Positions 19,433-28,671 of a stretch of 64,000 nucleotides of DNA are shown piece by piece. The position numbers and the translations under genes are program-made. Below the pieces are notes generated by a model, which had not been told where the DNA came from, searched no databases, and saw only the letters and a program-made list of their open reading frames with translations. The first letter of the stretch is position 1; the number at the start of each line of letters is the position of its first letter. The stretch covers positions 124,001-188,000 of the forward strand of contig DKML01000016.1 in the NCBI GenBank assembly GCA_002470515.1, in the 5' to 3' direction. The stretch is from Proteobacteria bacterium UBA7415. Its GTDB lineage: Bacteria > Pseudomonadota > Gammaproteobacteria > Arenicellales > Arenicellaceae.

Positions 19433-20710
19433 TTGAACGAAATTCCCATAGAAGCGTTGGGCATAGCACTTTTTGTGTTGGTGCTTCTTTCTGCTTTCTT
19501 TTCTTCCTCCGAAACGGCCTTAATGGCGGTTAATCGGTATCGCATACGTAACCAAGCTGATTCAGGCAACCGCAGCGCCGCGCTGGTGCTCAAGCTACTA
19601 GAAAGCCCGGACAAGCTTCTCGGTACGATTCTGTTTGGAAATAACGTTGCAAACATAGCGGCCTCTACACTAGCAACAGTAATTGGTTTACGTTTGTTCG
19701 GAGATGCAGGCTTAGCCTATGCCCCTCTAGCGCTTGTGTTTATTGTACTTATATTCGCCGAAGTCGCACCCAAAACCCTAGCCGCGATCAACCCAGAGCG
19801 AATTGCCTTTCCTGCAAGTTGGGTGTTGGCGGTCCTTCAGGTCGCCCTAACCCCATTTATCTGGTTGGTTAAGTTTTTCTCAAACGGCTTTCTTAGCCTC
19901 TTTGGAGTCAGAGTATTAACGCAAGACAATGCCCTGTCGAGCGAAGAACTACGCGCTGCAGTGCGAGAGTCTTCAAATCTAATAAACTCGTCTCACCAGG
20001 AAATGCTGTTGCGCATACTAGAGATGGAACAAGTTAAAGTAGAAGATGTGATGGTTACCCGAGCCGATATGGAGGCGATAGACATTGAAGATGATTGGGA
20101 TGAAATCGTCGAACAGTTAGCGACTTCGCATCACACACGAGTGCCTGTTTTTAGAGGCAACATGGATAACTTTGTTGGGATCGCACATGTTCGAAAGATG
20201 TTTTACCTGTCGCAAATGGGTGATTTTAATAAAGAATCAATGATCGCAATGATCCGCGAGCCTTATTTTGTACCCGAAAACAGCTCCATCACCCACGCAC
20301 TAACCCATTTACAAGACCAAAGACGACGCTTTGGTATTGTGGTTGATGAATATGGCGACATAAAAGGATTGGTGACTCTTGAACAGATTCTTGAAGAAGT
20401 AGTAGGTAAATTCACGTCTCTGACTCCTCATAACACTCTGGATATAGTTGCTGAAATAGACGGCAGCTATATGGCGCGTGGCAGCACCTACTTACGCGAC
20501 ATTAATCGGCAGCTAGATTGGCAACTGCCTCTGCAAGAAGCAAAAACCCTTAATGGACTAATTACAGAGGTGCTCGAAGCGATTCCGCAGCCTAACACCT
20601 GCTTTAAAATTGATGATTACGTTATCGAAATCATTCAAACACGGGGTACATCAGTGCACGTTGCGCGGCTGAAGAAGCTGGAAAGTTTGAATTCTGCTGA
20701 ACTTTCTTAA
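19433..20710 (+). CDS. HlyC/CorC-family membrane protein with DUF21 (CNNM) and CBS domains
   Basis: A 425-residue protein of the CNNM/CorB-like family, implicated in divalent cation (often Mg or Co) transport. The N-terminal DUF21 domain has about four hydrophobic segments with FFSSSETALMAVNRYRIRN and GNNVANIAAST. Two CBS domains follow (about residues 200-330: VMVTRADMEAIDIEDDWDE and FGIVVDEYGDIKGLVTLEQI), then a C-terminal CorC/HlyC domain (about 345-415). The only usable start is a TTG at 19433, because an in-frame TAG at 19427 excludes anything upstream and the next ATG would cut the first membrane segment. Transport substrate is not known. Confidence 0.88.
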   Translation: MNEIPIEALGIALFVLVLLSAFFSSSETALMAVNRYRIRNQADSGNRSAALVLKLLESPDKLLGTILFGNNVANIAASTLATVIGLRLFGDAGLAYAPLALVFIVLIFAEVAPKTLAAINPERIAFPASWVLAVLQVALTPFIWLVKFFSNGFLSLFGVRVLTQDNALSSEELRAAVRESSNLINSSHQEMLLRILEMEQVKVEDVMVTRADMEAIDIEDDWDEIVEQLATSHHTRVPVFRGNMDNFVGIAHVRKMFYLSQMGDFNKESMIAMIREPYFVPENSSITHALTHLQDQRRRFGIVVDEYGDIKGLVTLEQILEEVVGKFTSLTPHNTLDIVAEIDGSYMARGSTYLRDINRQLDWQLPLQEAKTLNGLITEVLEAIPQPNTCFKIDDYVIEIIQTRGTSVHVARLKKLESLNSAELS

Positions 20711-20966
20711 AAGTCTTTGTCAGACTTATCTTCGCACTCAGACTCGAACAACTCGCCCTGAATCAAATTTTTAATAGTTGCTCAAAACGGCGTAGCCACC
20801 TATCCTTTCATTACAAATTAGATAAAAATATCTATTTACTACAACAACTTAAGTGAATTAGTTAAACTTACGCTTTAAAAAATCGTCAGAATAAGTTAAT
20901 TTAGCGTACATAAAGTCTCGAAATGTACTTGCTCAACCACTATTGCCATTGAAATTGATCACTATT

Positions 20967-21434
20967 ATGAAAAAATCTAACTCAGTTCTTCTCGCTCTCG
21001 TTATCGCTTTCACCATGACTGCCTGCAGCAGTGGCACTACGGTTTCGCCCGAGCCAATTAATCTCACGGGGTTATACAAAGGTACCTTTACTAATACGGA
21101 TGAGAATTCCACAGGAACCATCACACTCAATATTGCAGAAAGCATTGATGGGACTACGGTCAGCGGCAACATCATATTCGAATCTGATGACACCAACTGT
21201 CTGTCTAATGGCCCAATCACCGGCACGATCAGCGGCTTTTCACTTGCATTGACCGCAGATCAAATCAACAGTAACGAGTCAGGCAGCACCGTGAGCACAG
21301 GAACGTTGAGCGCCCAACTCACGCAGTCAAACAACGGTAACAATCTTGACGGTACTTATGTAACAGCGAACACCGTTGGACTGGTCTGCAGTAACCAAAG
21401 CGGAAGCGGCACGATGAATTTGGTGCGGAGCTAA
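20967..21434 (+). CDS. Putative small lipoprotein of unknown function
   Basis: Starting at the ATG at 20967, the product begins MKKSNSVLLALVIAFTMTAC: a lipoprotein signal with a lipobox ending in Cys near residue 20, so it should be lipid-anchored. The mature part (about 135 residues) is Thr/Ser/Gly/Asn-rich and predicted to be all beta, with two further cysteines that may pair. I do not recognise the family. An upstream in-frame TTG at 20943 would spoil the signal peptide. A hairpin separates it from the next gene, which is also exported. Confidence 0.7.
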   Translation: MKKSNSVLLALVIAFTMTACSSGTTVSPEPINLTGLYKGTFTNTDENSTGTITLNIAESIDGTTVSGNIIFESDDTNCLSNGPITGTISGFSLALTADQINSNESGSTVSTGTLSAQLTQSNNGNNLDGTYVTANTVGLVCSNQSGSGTMNLVRS

Positions 21435-21441
21435 ATAATAA

Positions 21442-21467
21442 TGCTTAAGAATTGCGAAGCTTAAGCA
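21442..21467. promoter_or_regulatory. Inverted repeat between two exported-protein genes
   Basis: Arms TGCTTAAG and CTTAAGCA are separated by 10 bases, right after the lipoprotein gene and 24 bases before the next ATG. No T-run follows, so it may be an attenuator, an mRNA-end structure or a protein site. Confidence 0.4.
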
Positions 21468-21491
21468 ACTAACGAAAGGGCGGTCAAAATC

Positions 21492-21989
21492 ATGAATAAG
21501 AAAAGTACACTAAAATTTGGGGTAGCGATTCTTACTCTTATTTGCGCTTTCTGCGCTATGAATTTCGCACTGGCAAAACCAAGCAACGTTCCGCTCGATG
21601 CGGATAGCGCGGTTATCCGTACTTATTTTGCACCACTCGGCCCAAACCATCAGCCGAGCAAGACCAAGCAAAAAAACTTTCAATGTTCCGAACAGATTTT
21701 TACGGTTCTAGAATTAAGCGAATACCCTGCGGGCAAACACGACCTTGCTGTTAAATGGATTGATCCTTCACGCAATGTCCGTGAACACACGCAGTACTCA
21801 TTTGGGGTGAGCGACTCAGGTCAGACTAAGCTGTGGGCTTGGCTAGAACTTGCGCCCGCTGCTGGTTCAAGCTTGATAGCTTGGATGAACCCTGCTGCTG
21901 GACTAGAAGAATTTATTGGGACTTGGGACGTTGAAGTGAAAATAAATAACCGAATGGTTTCTAAACGACAGTTTGAAGTAATCTGCTAA
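21492..21989 (+). CDS. Exported hypothetical protein
   Basis: A 165-residue product with a clear signal peptide (hydrophobic residues about 9-28, cleavage probably after FALA near residue 29). The mature protein of about 135 residues contains EQIFTVLELSEYPAGKHDL and ends in FEVIC; two cysteines (near 62 and 165) could form a disulfide in the periplasm. The pattern of beta strands hints at an immunoglobulin-like or similar beta sandwich, but I do not recognise the family. It lies 57 bases after the lipoprotein gene in the same direction. Confidence 0.65.
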   Translation: MNKKSTLKFGVAILTLICAFCAMNFALAKPSNVPLDADSAVIRTYFAPLGPNHQPSKTKQKNFQCSEQIFTVLELSEYPAGKHDLAVKWIDPSRNVREHTQYSFGVSDSGQTKLWAWLELAPAAGSSLIAWMNPAAGLEEFIGTWDVEVKINNRMVSKRQFEVIC

Positions 21990-22116
21990 CAGAAGATTCA
22001 GTTGGTCGTTTCGACCCTAAGTTAACTTTCGGCGTTGCTGTTGCCTGCCACGCCTCTATCGTTCCTTGCTTTGCCCACATCCCCTGCTTCTATCCCGATA
22101 AGATTGAATATCTGCA

Positions 22117-22914
22117 TTAAACGACAGCAGAACCCGATTTGATTGAAGGCTTAGGCTTTGCCGCTACGTTGTTGCGAACATAGAACGGTGCAAAATTAGC
22201 GGCCGATTCCAACACCGTTGATTGATCTTCCGAGCGAGCGAATAGATTCAATAGCCCGGAAGCCAATGGAAACAACGTGTTGGGACTCTTGCTGGGACTC
22301 TCCGAAGGCATTAACTCTTGGGGCAGAGAAAGCTTAGTGAGCAGTTCTGGATAGGCCGACCACCCACTGCCTAACAAAGTAATTTGGTCGTTGACCAGAA
22401 AATCAGCAACATTCAAATCAATCGGCAGCTCAATGTCTGAGGGCCGATTAACATTAATCTCTCCTGACTTAAAACCTCTTTGGCAATCGTCAGAGTTGTT
22501 GTCGATCAGATACGGAGCCCAGTACACCTCCTGCATGCGCGCATCTAGTGCTGCTATGACCAAATGCTTGCCGCTTTTTTGCTTGAAAACGCCTGCGCAT
22601 TGATTAACAAGCACATCTAAGCTAGTGAAACCAAACATTGGTATACGCGCACCATAAGCTAGCCCTTGAGCAACTCCAATACCAATGCGTAAACCAGTGA
22701 AGGAGCCTGGTCCGCGACAGACACCGATCGCAGCCAAATCAGCTAACTTCAAGTTCGAGCCTTCGAGTAGCTCTTTAACGAGCGGTAAGACTACTTGTGA
22801 ATGGATATTATTGCCAGAACGGGTTATTTGATGCATTTGGCCATCCGCCGTCTGTAGAGCCACAGAACATTCAGATGTCGATGTCTCAATAGCTAATACG
22901 TTTTCGTTATTCAT
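22117..22914 (-). CDS. tsaB: tRNA threonylcarbamoyladenosine biosynthesis protein TsaB
   Basis: TsaB is the partner and activator of TsaD in making t6A37 of tRNAs that read ANN codons. The N-terminal ASKHA-type fold shows VLAIETSTSECSVAL and later GVCRGPGSFTGLRIG, both strongly family-typical. I start it at the ATG at 22914, which overlaps the yoaA stop codon (ATGAATAA) and gives MNNENVLAIETS; the longer reading from 22929 adds five residues inside yoaA. E. coli also has tsaB beside yoaA, which supports both calls. Confidence 0.95.
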   Translation of the reverse strand: MNNENVLAIETSTSECSVALQTADGQMHQITRSGNNIHSQVVLPLVKELLEGSNLKLADLAAIGVCRGPGSFTGLRIGIGVAQGLAYGARIPMFGFTSLDVLVNQCAGVFKQKSGKHLVIAALDARMQEVYWAPYLIDNNSDDCQRGFKSGEINVNRPSDIELPIDLNVADFLVNDQITLLGSGWSAYPELLTKLSLPQELMPSESPSKSPNTLFPLASGLLNLFARSEDQSTVLESAANFAPFYVRNNVAAKPKPSIKSGSAVV

Positions 22915-24886
22915 TCTCAACAACCTCACTGTCTTGTTCAGAACTAATTCGCAATGAGTTTAAAAAACCACATACTTTTTCTTCGCTCGCCGTGCGGCGC
23001 ATCCGAGGCAGACTATCTAAAAACACGCGTCCGTAATGTGTACGCCTTAAGCGCGCGTCGCACACCATAAGAACACCCTTATCGCTAGTGCTGCGTATCA
23101 AGCGTCCAGCGCCTTGACGCAGAGTGATCACGGCACGCGGCACTTGATGTCCCATAAATGGATTTTCGCCTGCGTCCTCCATTGATTTCAATCGCGCCTT
23201 AATAACGGGGTCAAATGGTGATTCAAACGGAAGCTTATCAATGATTACGCAGCGCAAATCATCACCAGGCACATCAACACCTTCCCAAAAACTCATTGTG
23301 CCCAGCAAAACTGCATTGCGATGACTGGTAAATGACTCAAGTAATTCGCGTTTGGTCGTTTGCCCCTGCATCAAGATCACAAACTCATCTTCCTCAGTGG
23401 CTTCAATCAGAGATTCCTGAAATGACTCCATATGCCTGAAACTAGTAAACAACACAAACACTGCACCGCCAGATGCCTTAATAATCGGTAGCGTCGCCGC
23501 GAAAAAGTGCTCAGAGAAGTCAGGGCTCTTTGGCTCTGGCAAACCTTCGGGCACATAAAGAACGGCTTGCTCGTAGAAATCAAACGGACTGTCCCACGTT
23601 ATGGTTTCTGCAGTGTCAGCGATACCCGTATTTTTTGCAAAATGGTCAAACTCACCATTAACCGACAGCGTTGCGGACGTAAATATTCTAGCTTGTTGTT
23701 GGTTGCCAAAATATTGACTAAGCTCTCCACCAATATCTAAAGGGGTATCATGAATACGAAAGTTCTTACGGCTGATTTCGATCCAACGCACATGTTTACC
23801 AGATTCATCTTCATCGGCAATCGAGCGACAGTTAGCCGCCAACTCTAAGGAACGTTCGTAACAACGCTCTAATGCTTCGCCTTTAACCGAGGCTTTTTCT
23901 AGTACTTGAGAATAGTCTTCAAGCAGCTCCGCCAAGTGTTCAATTTTTTTATGTAGAGCTGGCACCTCATCACAAGCGTCGATCCACGCCATTCGGCGCT
24001 CTTGTAGACCAAAGCTCAATCGATAATCAGCGACGGTCTTCTCTAGAGCGGCTGACTGTGGAATTAAGTCACCAATAGAGCTTTTTTCCTTTAGCTCAGC
24101 GGCGCGAACGTCCGCGGCAAGTTCTAGGATCTGCCAAGAACTAAAACTTGATCCTAGAAAATTGCTGGCGACATCCGGCAATTGATGAGCTTCGTCAAAA
24201 ACAACCGTTTTTGCTTCAGGCAACAATGCACCAAAACCATCGTTCTTAAGCGCTTTGTCAGCAAAATAGAGATGATGATTGATAACGATTAAGTCACTAG
24301 TTGCCGCTTTTTTGCGTGCCTTATTCACGTAACAGTCTTCGTAAAAACTACAGCTCTGACCAACGCAGTTGTCAACGGTTGACGTAACCTGCGGCCATAA
24401 CATAGACGCTTCGCTAACACCGGTTATCTCGGCAATATCTCCACGTTTTGTGCGCGGTAACCACATGACGATTGCTTCAAGCTCTCCTCGCTGCTTAATG
24501 TCTAAACGACGTCCGCTTCCTCTAATCTGTTGCAATCGATGCAAGCAAAGGTAGTTACTCCGACCCTTCAAGAGTGCGACTTTTGCCGATAGCGCTAGCG
24601 CATCAAGAACGCGCGGAATGTCACGCAGGAACAGCTGTTCTTGTAAATGTTTGGTGCCGGTTGAGATTATCGTGCGTTGTTCCGAGAGCAATACAGGCAC
24701 CAAATAGGCGTAGGTTTTGCCTGTGCCTGTACCCGACTCCGCGATGAGCGTGCTGCCCTCTTTAATAACGGCCTCAATACGGGTCGCCATCTGTATTTGT
24801 GCTTCGCGTGGCACGAACTGTTTAGACTGCTTGGCGAACGGGCCATCAGCATCCAAATAATCCCCTGCTACTTCCATCGGCTTCAT
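22907..24886 (-). CDS. yoaA: DinG/XPD-type ATP-dependent DNA helicase YoaA
   Basis: A superfamily 2 helicase with an iron-sulfur cluster; E. coli YoaA works with the polymerase subunit chi in replication repair. Walker A is ESGTGTGKTYAYL near residues 54-66, DEAH box FDEAHQLPDV near 210-220, and motif VI is QGAGRLIRS. Cluster cysteines occur in DNCVGQSCSFYEDCYVNKA and one upstream Cys. 659 residues is close to the E. coli length (636). It is co-transcribed with tsaB. The gene is 86 bases downstream of rfbD in the same direction. Confidence 0.95.
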   Translation of the reverse strand: MKPMEVAGDYLDADGPFAKQSKQFVPREAQIQMATRIEAVIKEGSTLIAESGTGTGKTYAYLVPVLLSEQRTIISTGTKHLQEQLFLRDIPRVLDALALSAKVALLKGRSNYLCLHRLQQIRGSGRRLDIKQRGELEAIVMWLPRTKRGDIAEITGVSEASMLWPQVTSTVDNCVGQSCSFYEDCYVNKARKKAATSDLIVINHHLYFADKALKNDGFGALLPEAKTVVFDEAHQLPDVASNFLGSSFSSWQILELAADVRAAELKEKSSIGDLIPQSAALEKTVADYRLSFGLQERRMAWIDACDEVPALHKKIEHLAELLEDYSQVLEKASVKGEALERCYERSLELAANCRSIADEDESGKHVRWIEISRKNFRIHDTPLDIGGELSQYFGNQQQARIFTSATLSVNGEFDHFAKNTGIADTAETITWDSPFDFYEQAVLYVPEGLPEPKSPDFSEHFFAATLPIIKASGGAVFVLFTSFRHMESFQESLIEATEEDEFVILMQGQTTKRELLESFTSHRNAVLLGTMSFWEGVDVPGDDLRCVIIDKLPFESPFDPVIKARLKSMEDAGENPFMGHQVPRAVITLRQGAGRLIRSTSDKGVLMVCDARLRRTHYGRVFLDSLPRMRRTASEEKVCGFLNSLRISSEQDSEVVENE

Positions 24887-24971
24887 TTGGCTTTATGCTC
24901 GCACACTGTTTGCAATACTGATGCAAGCGAATCAAAGATTGGTTTGAATGTCGGCATGGGGTTGGGCAACT

Positions 24972-25856
24972 CTACGCTACTTCCTCGCGAGCACAATCGA
25001 GCAACGCGTCTTTCCAGTTGGGCAGGGCTATACCAAATTGAGCGACTAACTTTCCACAGTTAAGAACCGAATACTCTGGTCGCTTGGCCGGCGTTGGGTA
25101 CTCTGACGACGGGATACCGTTAACCGTCATGTGGCCGATAGCATTGGCTTTAAACAACGCCTGTGCAAAGTCCGCCCAGTGAGTTTGTCCTTGGCAGGTT
25201 AAATGGTAAACGCCAAACTGATCGTCACGAATCCCCTGTTCTAAAAGCAATAGAGACAACTTAAGCGTTGCATCCGCAATGCTACCCGCATAGGTCGGGC
25301 TACCAACTTGATCATTAACCACATTGAGTTCATTACGTGACGCTGACAGCCCCAACATTGTCTTATAAAAATTCTTGCCAATGTTTGAATACACCCATGC
25401 CGTGCGCAAAATGATCGCTTGCGCGCCGGTTGCAAAAATAGCATTCTCGCCTTCAAGCTTGCTTTTGCCATAAATTCCCGTCGGACCAGTCGCATCTGTC
25501 TCGACGTATGGCTCTGTTGCGTCACCCGGAAAAACGTAGTCTGTTGAATAATGAATCATTGGCGTTTTACGCTTTGCACACACTAGCGCCAGTTGCGCTG
25601 CCGCATCACGATTAATCGCAAAGCTTTGTTCGTGTTGCTCCTCGGCTAAATCAACCGCCGTAAACGCCGCAGGATTAATAAGCAGATCAAACTCTACGGC
25701 TTCGAGTGATTCGCAGACCGTATCAGGCCGACTTAAATCGAGCTGTTCGCGCCCTAAGACTAACAATCTGATATCTTTTTCATGCTTAAAAGCACGTTGC
25801 AGGTAGGTGCTTACTTGGCCATGCTGACCTATTAATGCAACTGTATATTTCGACAT
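24972..25856 (-). CDS. rfbD: dTDP-4-dehydrorhamnose reductase
   Basis: RmlD makes dTDP-L-rhamnose, the last step of the four-enzyme pathway feeding O-antigen and other glycans. The NAD(P)H-binding start is VALIGQHGQVSTYLQRA. The Ser/Thr-Tyr-Lys triad is seen in HYSTDYVFPGD (Thr/Ser) and GIYGKSKLEGE (YxxxK). It lies 86 bases after rfbC in the same direction, so the two form an operon. The rfbA and rfbB partners are not in this window. 294 residues is the normal length. Confidence 0.95.
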   Translation of the reverse strand: MSKYTVALIGQHGQVSTYLQRAFKHEKDIRLLVLGREQLDLSRPDTVCESLEAVEFDLLINPAAFTAVDLAEEQHEQSFAINRDAAAQLALVCAKRKTPMIHYSTDYVFPGDATEPYVETDATGPTGIYGKSKLEGENAIFATGAQAIILRTAWVYSNIGKNFYKTMLGLSASRNELNVVNDQVGSPTYAGSIADATLKLSLLLLEQGIRDDQFGVYHLTCQGQTHWADFAQALFKANAIGHMTVNGIPSSEYPTPAKRPEYSVLNCGKLVAQFGIALPNWKDALLDCAREEVA

Positions 25857-25942
25857 GCTTAGCTCGTTTATTGATGTTTATGTATCTGAGTGATCTATGG
25901 ACTAGACTTACAATCGCTTGAGCCTCAAAAAAATTAGCTTAA

Positions 25943-26485
25943 TTAAAGCGAAAGCGCGGGTAAGTCCGCCAACAGCGTGCCCACTTTATCTTTGGCTGAC
26001 AACAATGGCTCATCAATCGGCCAGTTAATGCCAATAGCAGGGTCGTTCCATAAAACACTGCCTTCTTGCTCAGGCGCATACATGGCAGTGCACTTATACA
26101 CTACTTCAGCCGTGTCGCTCGTAACAACGAATCCGTGCGCGAAGCCTTCTGGAACATACAGTTGTTGCTTGTTTTCGTCGTTAAGCGAATAACCAACCCA
26201 TTCACCATAAGTTGATGAACCAGCACGAATGTCTACAGCAACATCGAAAATCTCTCCTTGAACAACCCTAACCAATTTACCCTGCCATTGAGGGTACTGG
26301 TAATGAAGTCCGCGTAGTACGCCTTTTGACGACTTGGAATGATTGTCTTGCACAAAACTGGTTGGCAGGCCCAATTCCGCCGCTTTGTCTTGGTTATAGG
26401 TTTCCATGAAAAATCCTCTATCGTCACCAAACACTTTTGGTGTAACGAGCAGGACGCCTTCTAGTTTAGTACGTTCAACTTGCAT
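25943..26485 (-). CDS. rfbC: dTDP-4-dehydrorhamnose 3,5-epimerase
   Basis: RmlC epimerises dTDP-4-keto-6-deoxyglucose at C3 and C5. The 180-residue cupin shows DDRGFFMETYNQ, the catalytic-histidine segment VLRGLHYQYPQWQGK, and YVPEGFAHGF. All are strongly conserved in the family. An ATG at 26485 is preceded by a purine-rich stretch. It is the upstream gene of the rfbC-rfbD pair; a promoter should lie in the 166 bases before it. Confidence 0.96.
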   Translation of the reverse strand: MQVERTKLEGVLLVTPKVFGDDRGFFMETYNQDKAAELGLPTSFVQDNHSKSSKGVLRGLHYQYPQWQGKLVRVVQGEIFDVAVDIRAGSSTYGEWVGYSLNDENKQQLYVPEGFAHGFVVTSDTAEVVYKCTAMYAPEQEGSVLWNDPAIGINWPIDEPLLSAKDKVGTLLADLPALSL

Positions 26486-26651
26486 GTTATTTCTTCGGAG
26501 TTGTATTAAATGTTAAATTATTTTGGATGAATGCTAGTGCTGCCAAACGTTCACACAGCGCCAGCAATAGAATTATCTAGATTTTACCTTGCCCAAGCTT
26601 GAATAGGGACATTTTAAAGTTAAAACCACTCCAGCATACGGCTGCGTTTGC

Positions 26652-28589
26652 TTAGCGCGACGTGATCTCGACACTTCCAGCCGCTAGAGTGCGTCCATCG
26701 ACATCAACCGCGAAAGGGTTATAGTTAAACAATATCTGCTTTTCCTTTGAAACTCTTCGTCTAACACCTTCAGGCAATTCATAAACCTCGATGTTAAGCT
26801 CGGCTAATTGGCTCTTTAGCAATCGTTGTAAAACAACTGCGTCAGGCCACGCAGCTAAGTAATGTAATTCGTTCTGTTTGAACAACGTGGGCGTCCCATC
26901 TTCCAGAGTCTCTAACACTTCAACACCTGCACCTAACTCACAGTGTTCAAGCCAAAACTGAGCCGTCCCTCCACCATGCCAATCACGTTCATGACCTTTT
27001 GCAAACGTTTCGACATGAGTCACTTTGCATTCTATTTTCGTCAGCGCGGGAGGCAGGCTTGCAGGAATCTGAAAATCAGCAGTCTTCGAGCCAGAACGTG
27101 GGCCTAGTACGAAACGACTCTTATTGTTATTTATCGCAGCCAGAAGTCTATCGTTCCAACTGAACAGGCCAGGTGCTAGCACTAATTTATAGCCGTCTAG
27201 ATCCGCATTAGGCGAGACAACATCAATGTTAACGCCCAATCGACGCAGCGCACGATAGAACTCCAAGGCTAAACTAAAGCCATCAAAGTTGTCGCCTTGA
27301 GGCTGTACTTCCCAAGCCCAACACGATTCGTAATCGAACACCAATGCAACATCGGCCTGATCAAACTCTAAGGGGCCTGTTTCTGTAATACGCGTTGATG
27401 CGTCACTCACTTCTTGGTAAGCGGTTGCTGGTTGATCATCGGGCCGCATTAACCCAGCGTGCATTTGTTCCTGAGCGAATGGAGCCTGCCGCCAGCGGAA
27501 ATAACAAACCGCCTCAGCTTGATGCGCAATGGCTTCCCACGTCCAAAACTCCACCATTCCTGGTAACGGGGCTGGATTATTAGGCGCCCAATTTACTGGC
27601 CCTGGTTGTTGCTCCATAATCCACCAACGCCCTCGCCCCACTGCTCGATATAAGTCATGGTGCATGGCTTGTAGATCAGGATCTCCTTGTCGCTCAAAAC
27701 GCTTTTGCCACTCGGGATCTGCACCTGAACGGTCAACCAGAAAGCCCAGCGGGTAACTGTCCCAGCTGGCGATGTCTAGGTCCTCGCCCACTTTATAATG
27801 GTCGAATTCGACAATGCGCCCCATGTAATTATGAATGAGCGGTTTGTCTGAAAACTCCTTAATTGCATCAACTTGTGTTTTGTTATAAACAACAACTTGA
27901 TCAGAACTGAATCGTAAAAAGTCCAACCAATGGCTTGGGTTTGCCTCGGTAACAGTAAGGTTCGGCAGATCCACATCATCAAAACTGGCGTATTCCATAG
28001 ACCAAAATACATTACCCCAAGCTTTATTCAGCTCAGCAATATCTTTATAGCGGTCGCTTAGATAGAGACGAAAGCCATTCCGTGCTGCTTGGCTGTACGA
28101 GCGAATCGTATCGTGACATCCGTATTCATTATCAATCTGCCAACCCAATAGAGCGGGATGTTGCGCGTAGCGCTCTGCCATCAAACCTGCGATGCGTTTC
28201 GACTCATCGCGGTAGGCTCCATGACTAAAGCAATAGTGCCGTCTGGATCCGAATCTTCGAAGGTTACCGGCTTTATCTACAGCCAGCATGTCTGGGTGCT
28301 TGTCTAACATCCATTTAGGTGGTGTTGCTGTTGGTGTACCCAGCACAACGCCTAGCCCTGCATCCCCTAGAGTATCCATTGCCTCGTCTAACCATTGCCA
28401 ATCAAGCGAATCGGGCATTGGCTCAATACGCGACCAAGCAAACTCACCAATGCGGACTATAGAAAGACCCAACTCAACCATGCGCTTAGCATCGTTTTTC
28501 CACATATTCTGGGGCCACTGCTCTGGGTAGTAGCAGCAACCAAGTTGAGCAAGTGCATTCTTATTCGCCATACGCATCGTTTTAGTCAT
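26652..28589 (-). CDS. GH42 beta-galactosidase
   Basis: Glycoside hydrolase family 42 enzymes cleave terminal beta-D-galactosides. The TIM-barrel start reads GCCYYPEQWPQNMW and VRIGEFAWSRIEP. The acid/base Glu is in LGWQIDNEYGCH near residue 160, and the nucleophile Glu is in WWIMEQQPGPVNW near 320. A trimerisation domain and a C-terminal beta domain follow; the total of about 645 residues is normal. No signal peptide is seen, so it should be cytoplasmic. The ATG at 28589 is preferred over an upstream TTG. It is divergent from dgoK, only 82 bases apart, so the two are probably co-regulated for galactoside use. Confidence 0.93.
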   Translation of the reverse strand: MTKTMRMANKNALAQLGCCYYPEQWPQNMWKNDAKRMVELGLSIVRIGEFAWSRIEPMPDSLDWQWLDEAMDTLGDAGLGVVLGTPTATPPKWMLDKHPDMLAVDKAGNLRRFGSRRHYCFSHGAYRDESKRIAGLMAERYAQHPALLGWQIDNEYGCHDTIRSYSQAARNGFRLYLSDRYKDIAELNKAWGNVFWSMEYASFDDVDLPNLTVTEANPSHWLDFLRFSSDQVVVYNKTQVDAIKEFSDKPLIHNYMGRIVEFDHYKVGEDLDIASWDSYPLGFLVDRSGADPEWQKRFERQGDPDLQAMHHDLYRAVGRGRWWIMEQQPGPVNWAPNNPAPLPGMVEFWTWEAIAHQAEAVCYFRWRQAPFAQEQMHAGLMRPDDQPATAYQEVSDASTRITETGPLEFDQADVALVFDYESCWAWEVQPQGDNFDGFSLALEFYRALRRLGVNIDVVSPNADLDGYKLVLAPGLFSWNDRLLAAINNNKSRFVLGPRSGSKTADFQIPASLPPALTKIECKVTHVETFAKGHERDWHGGGTAQFWLEHCELGAGVEVLETLEDGTPTLFKQNELHYLAAWPDAVVLQRLLKSQLAELNIEVYELPEGVRRRVSKEKQILFNYNPFAVDVDGRTLAAGSVEITSR

Positions 28590-28671
28590 AAGGTCCAAGT
28601 TCGAATCAATTATATGATAAATTATTAAGCCTACAAGAAACGCAGTTTATCAGCTTAAGCAGAAGCAATTT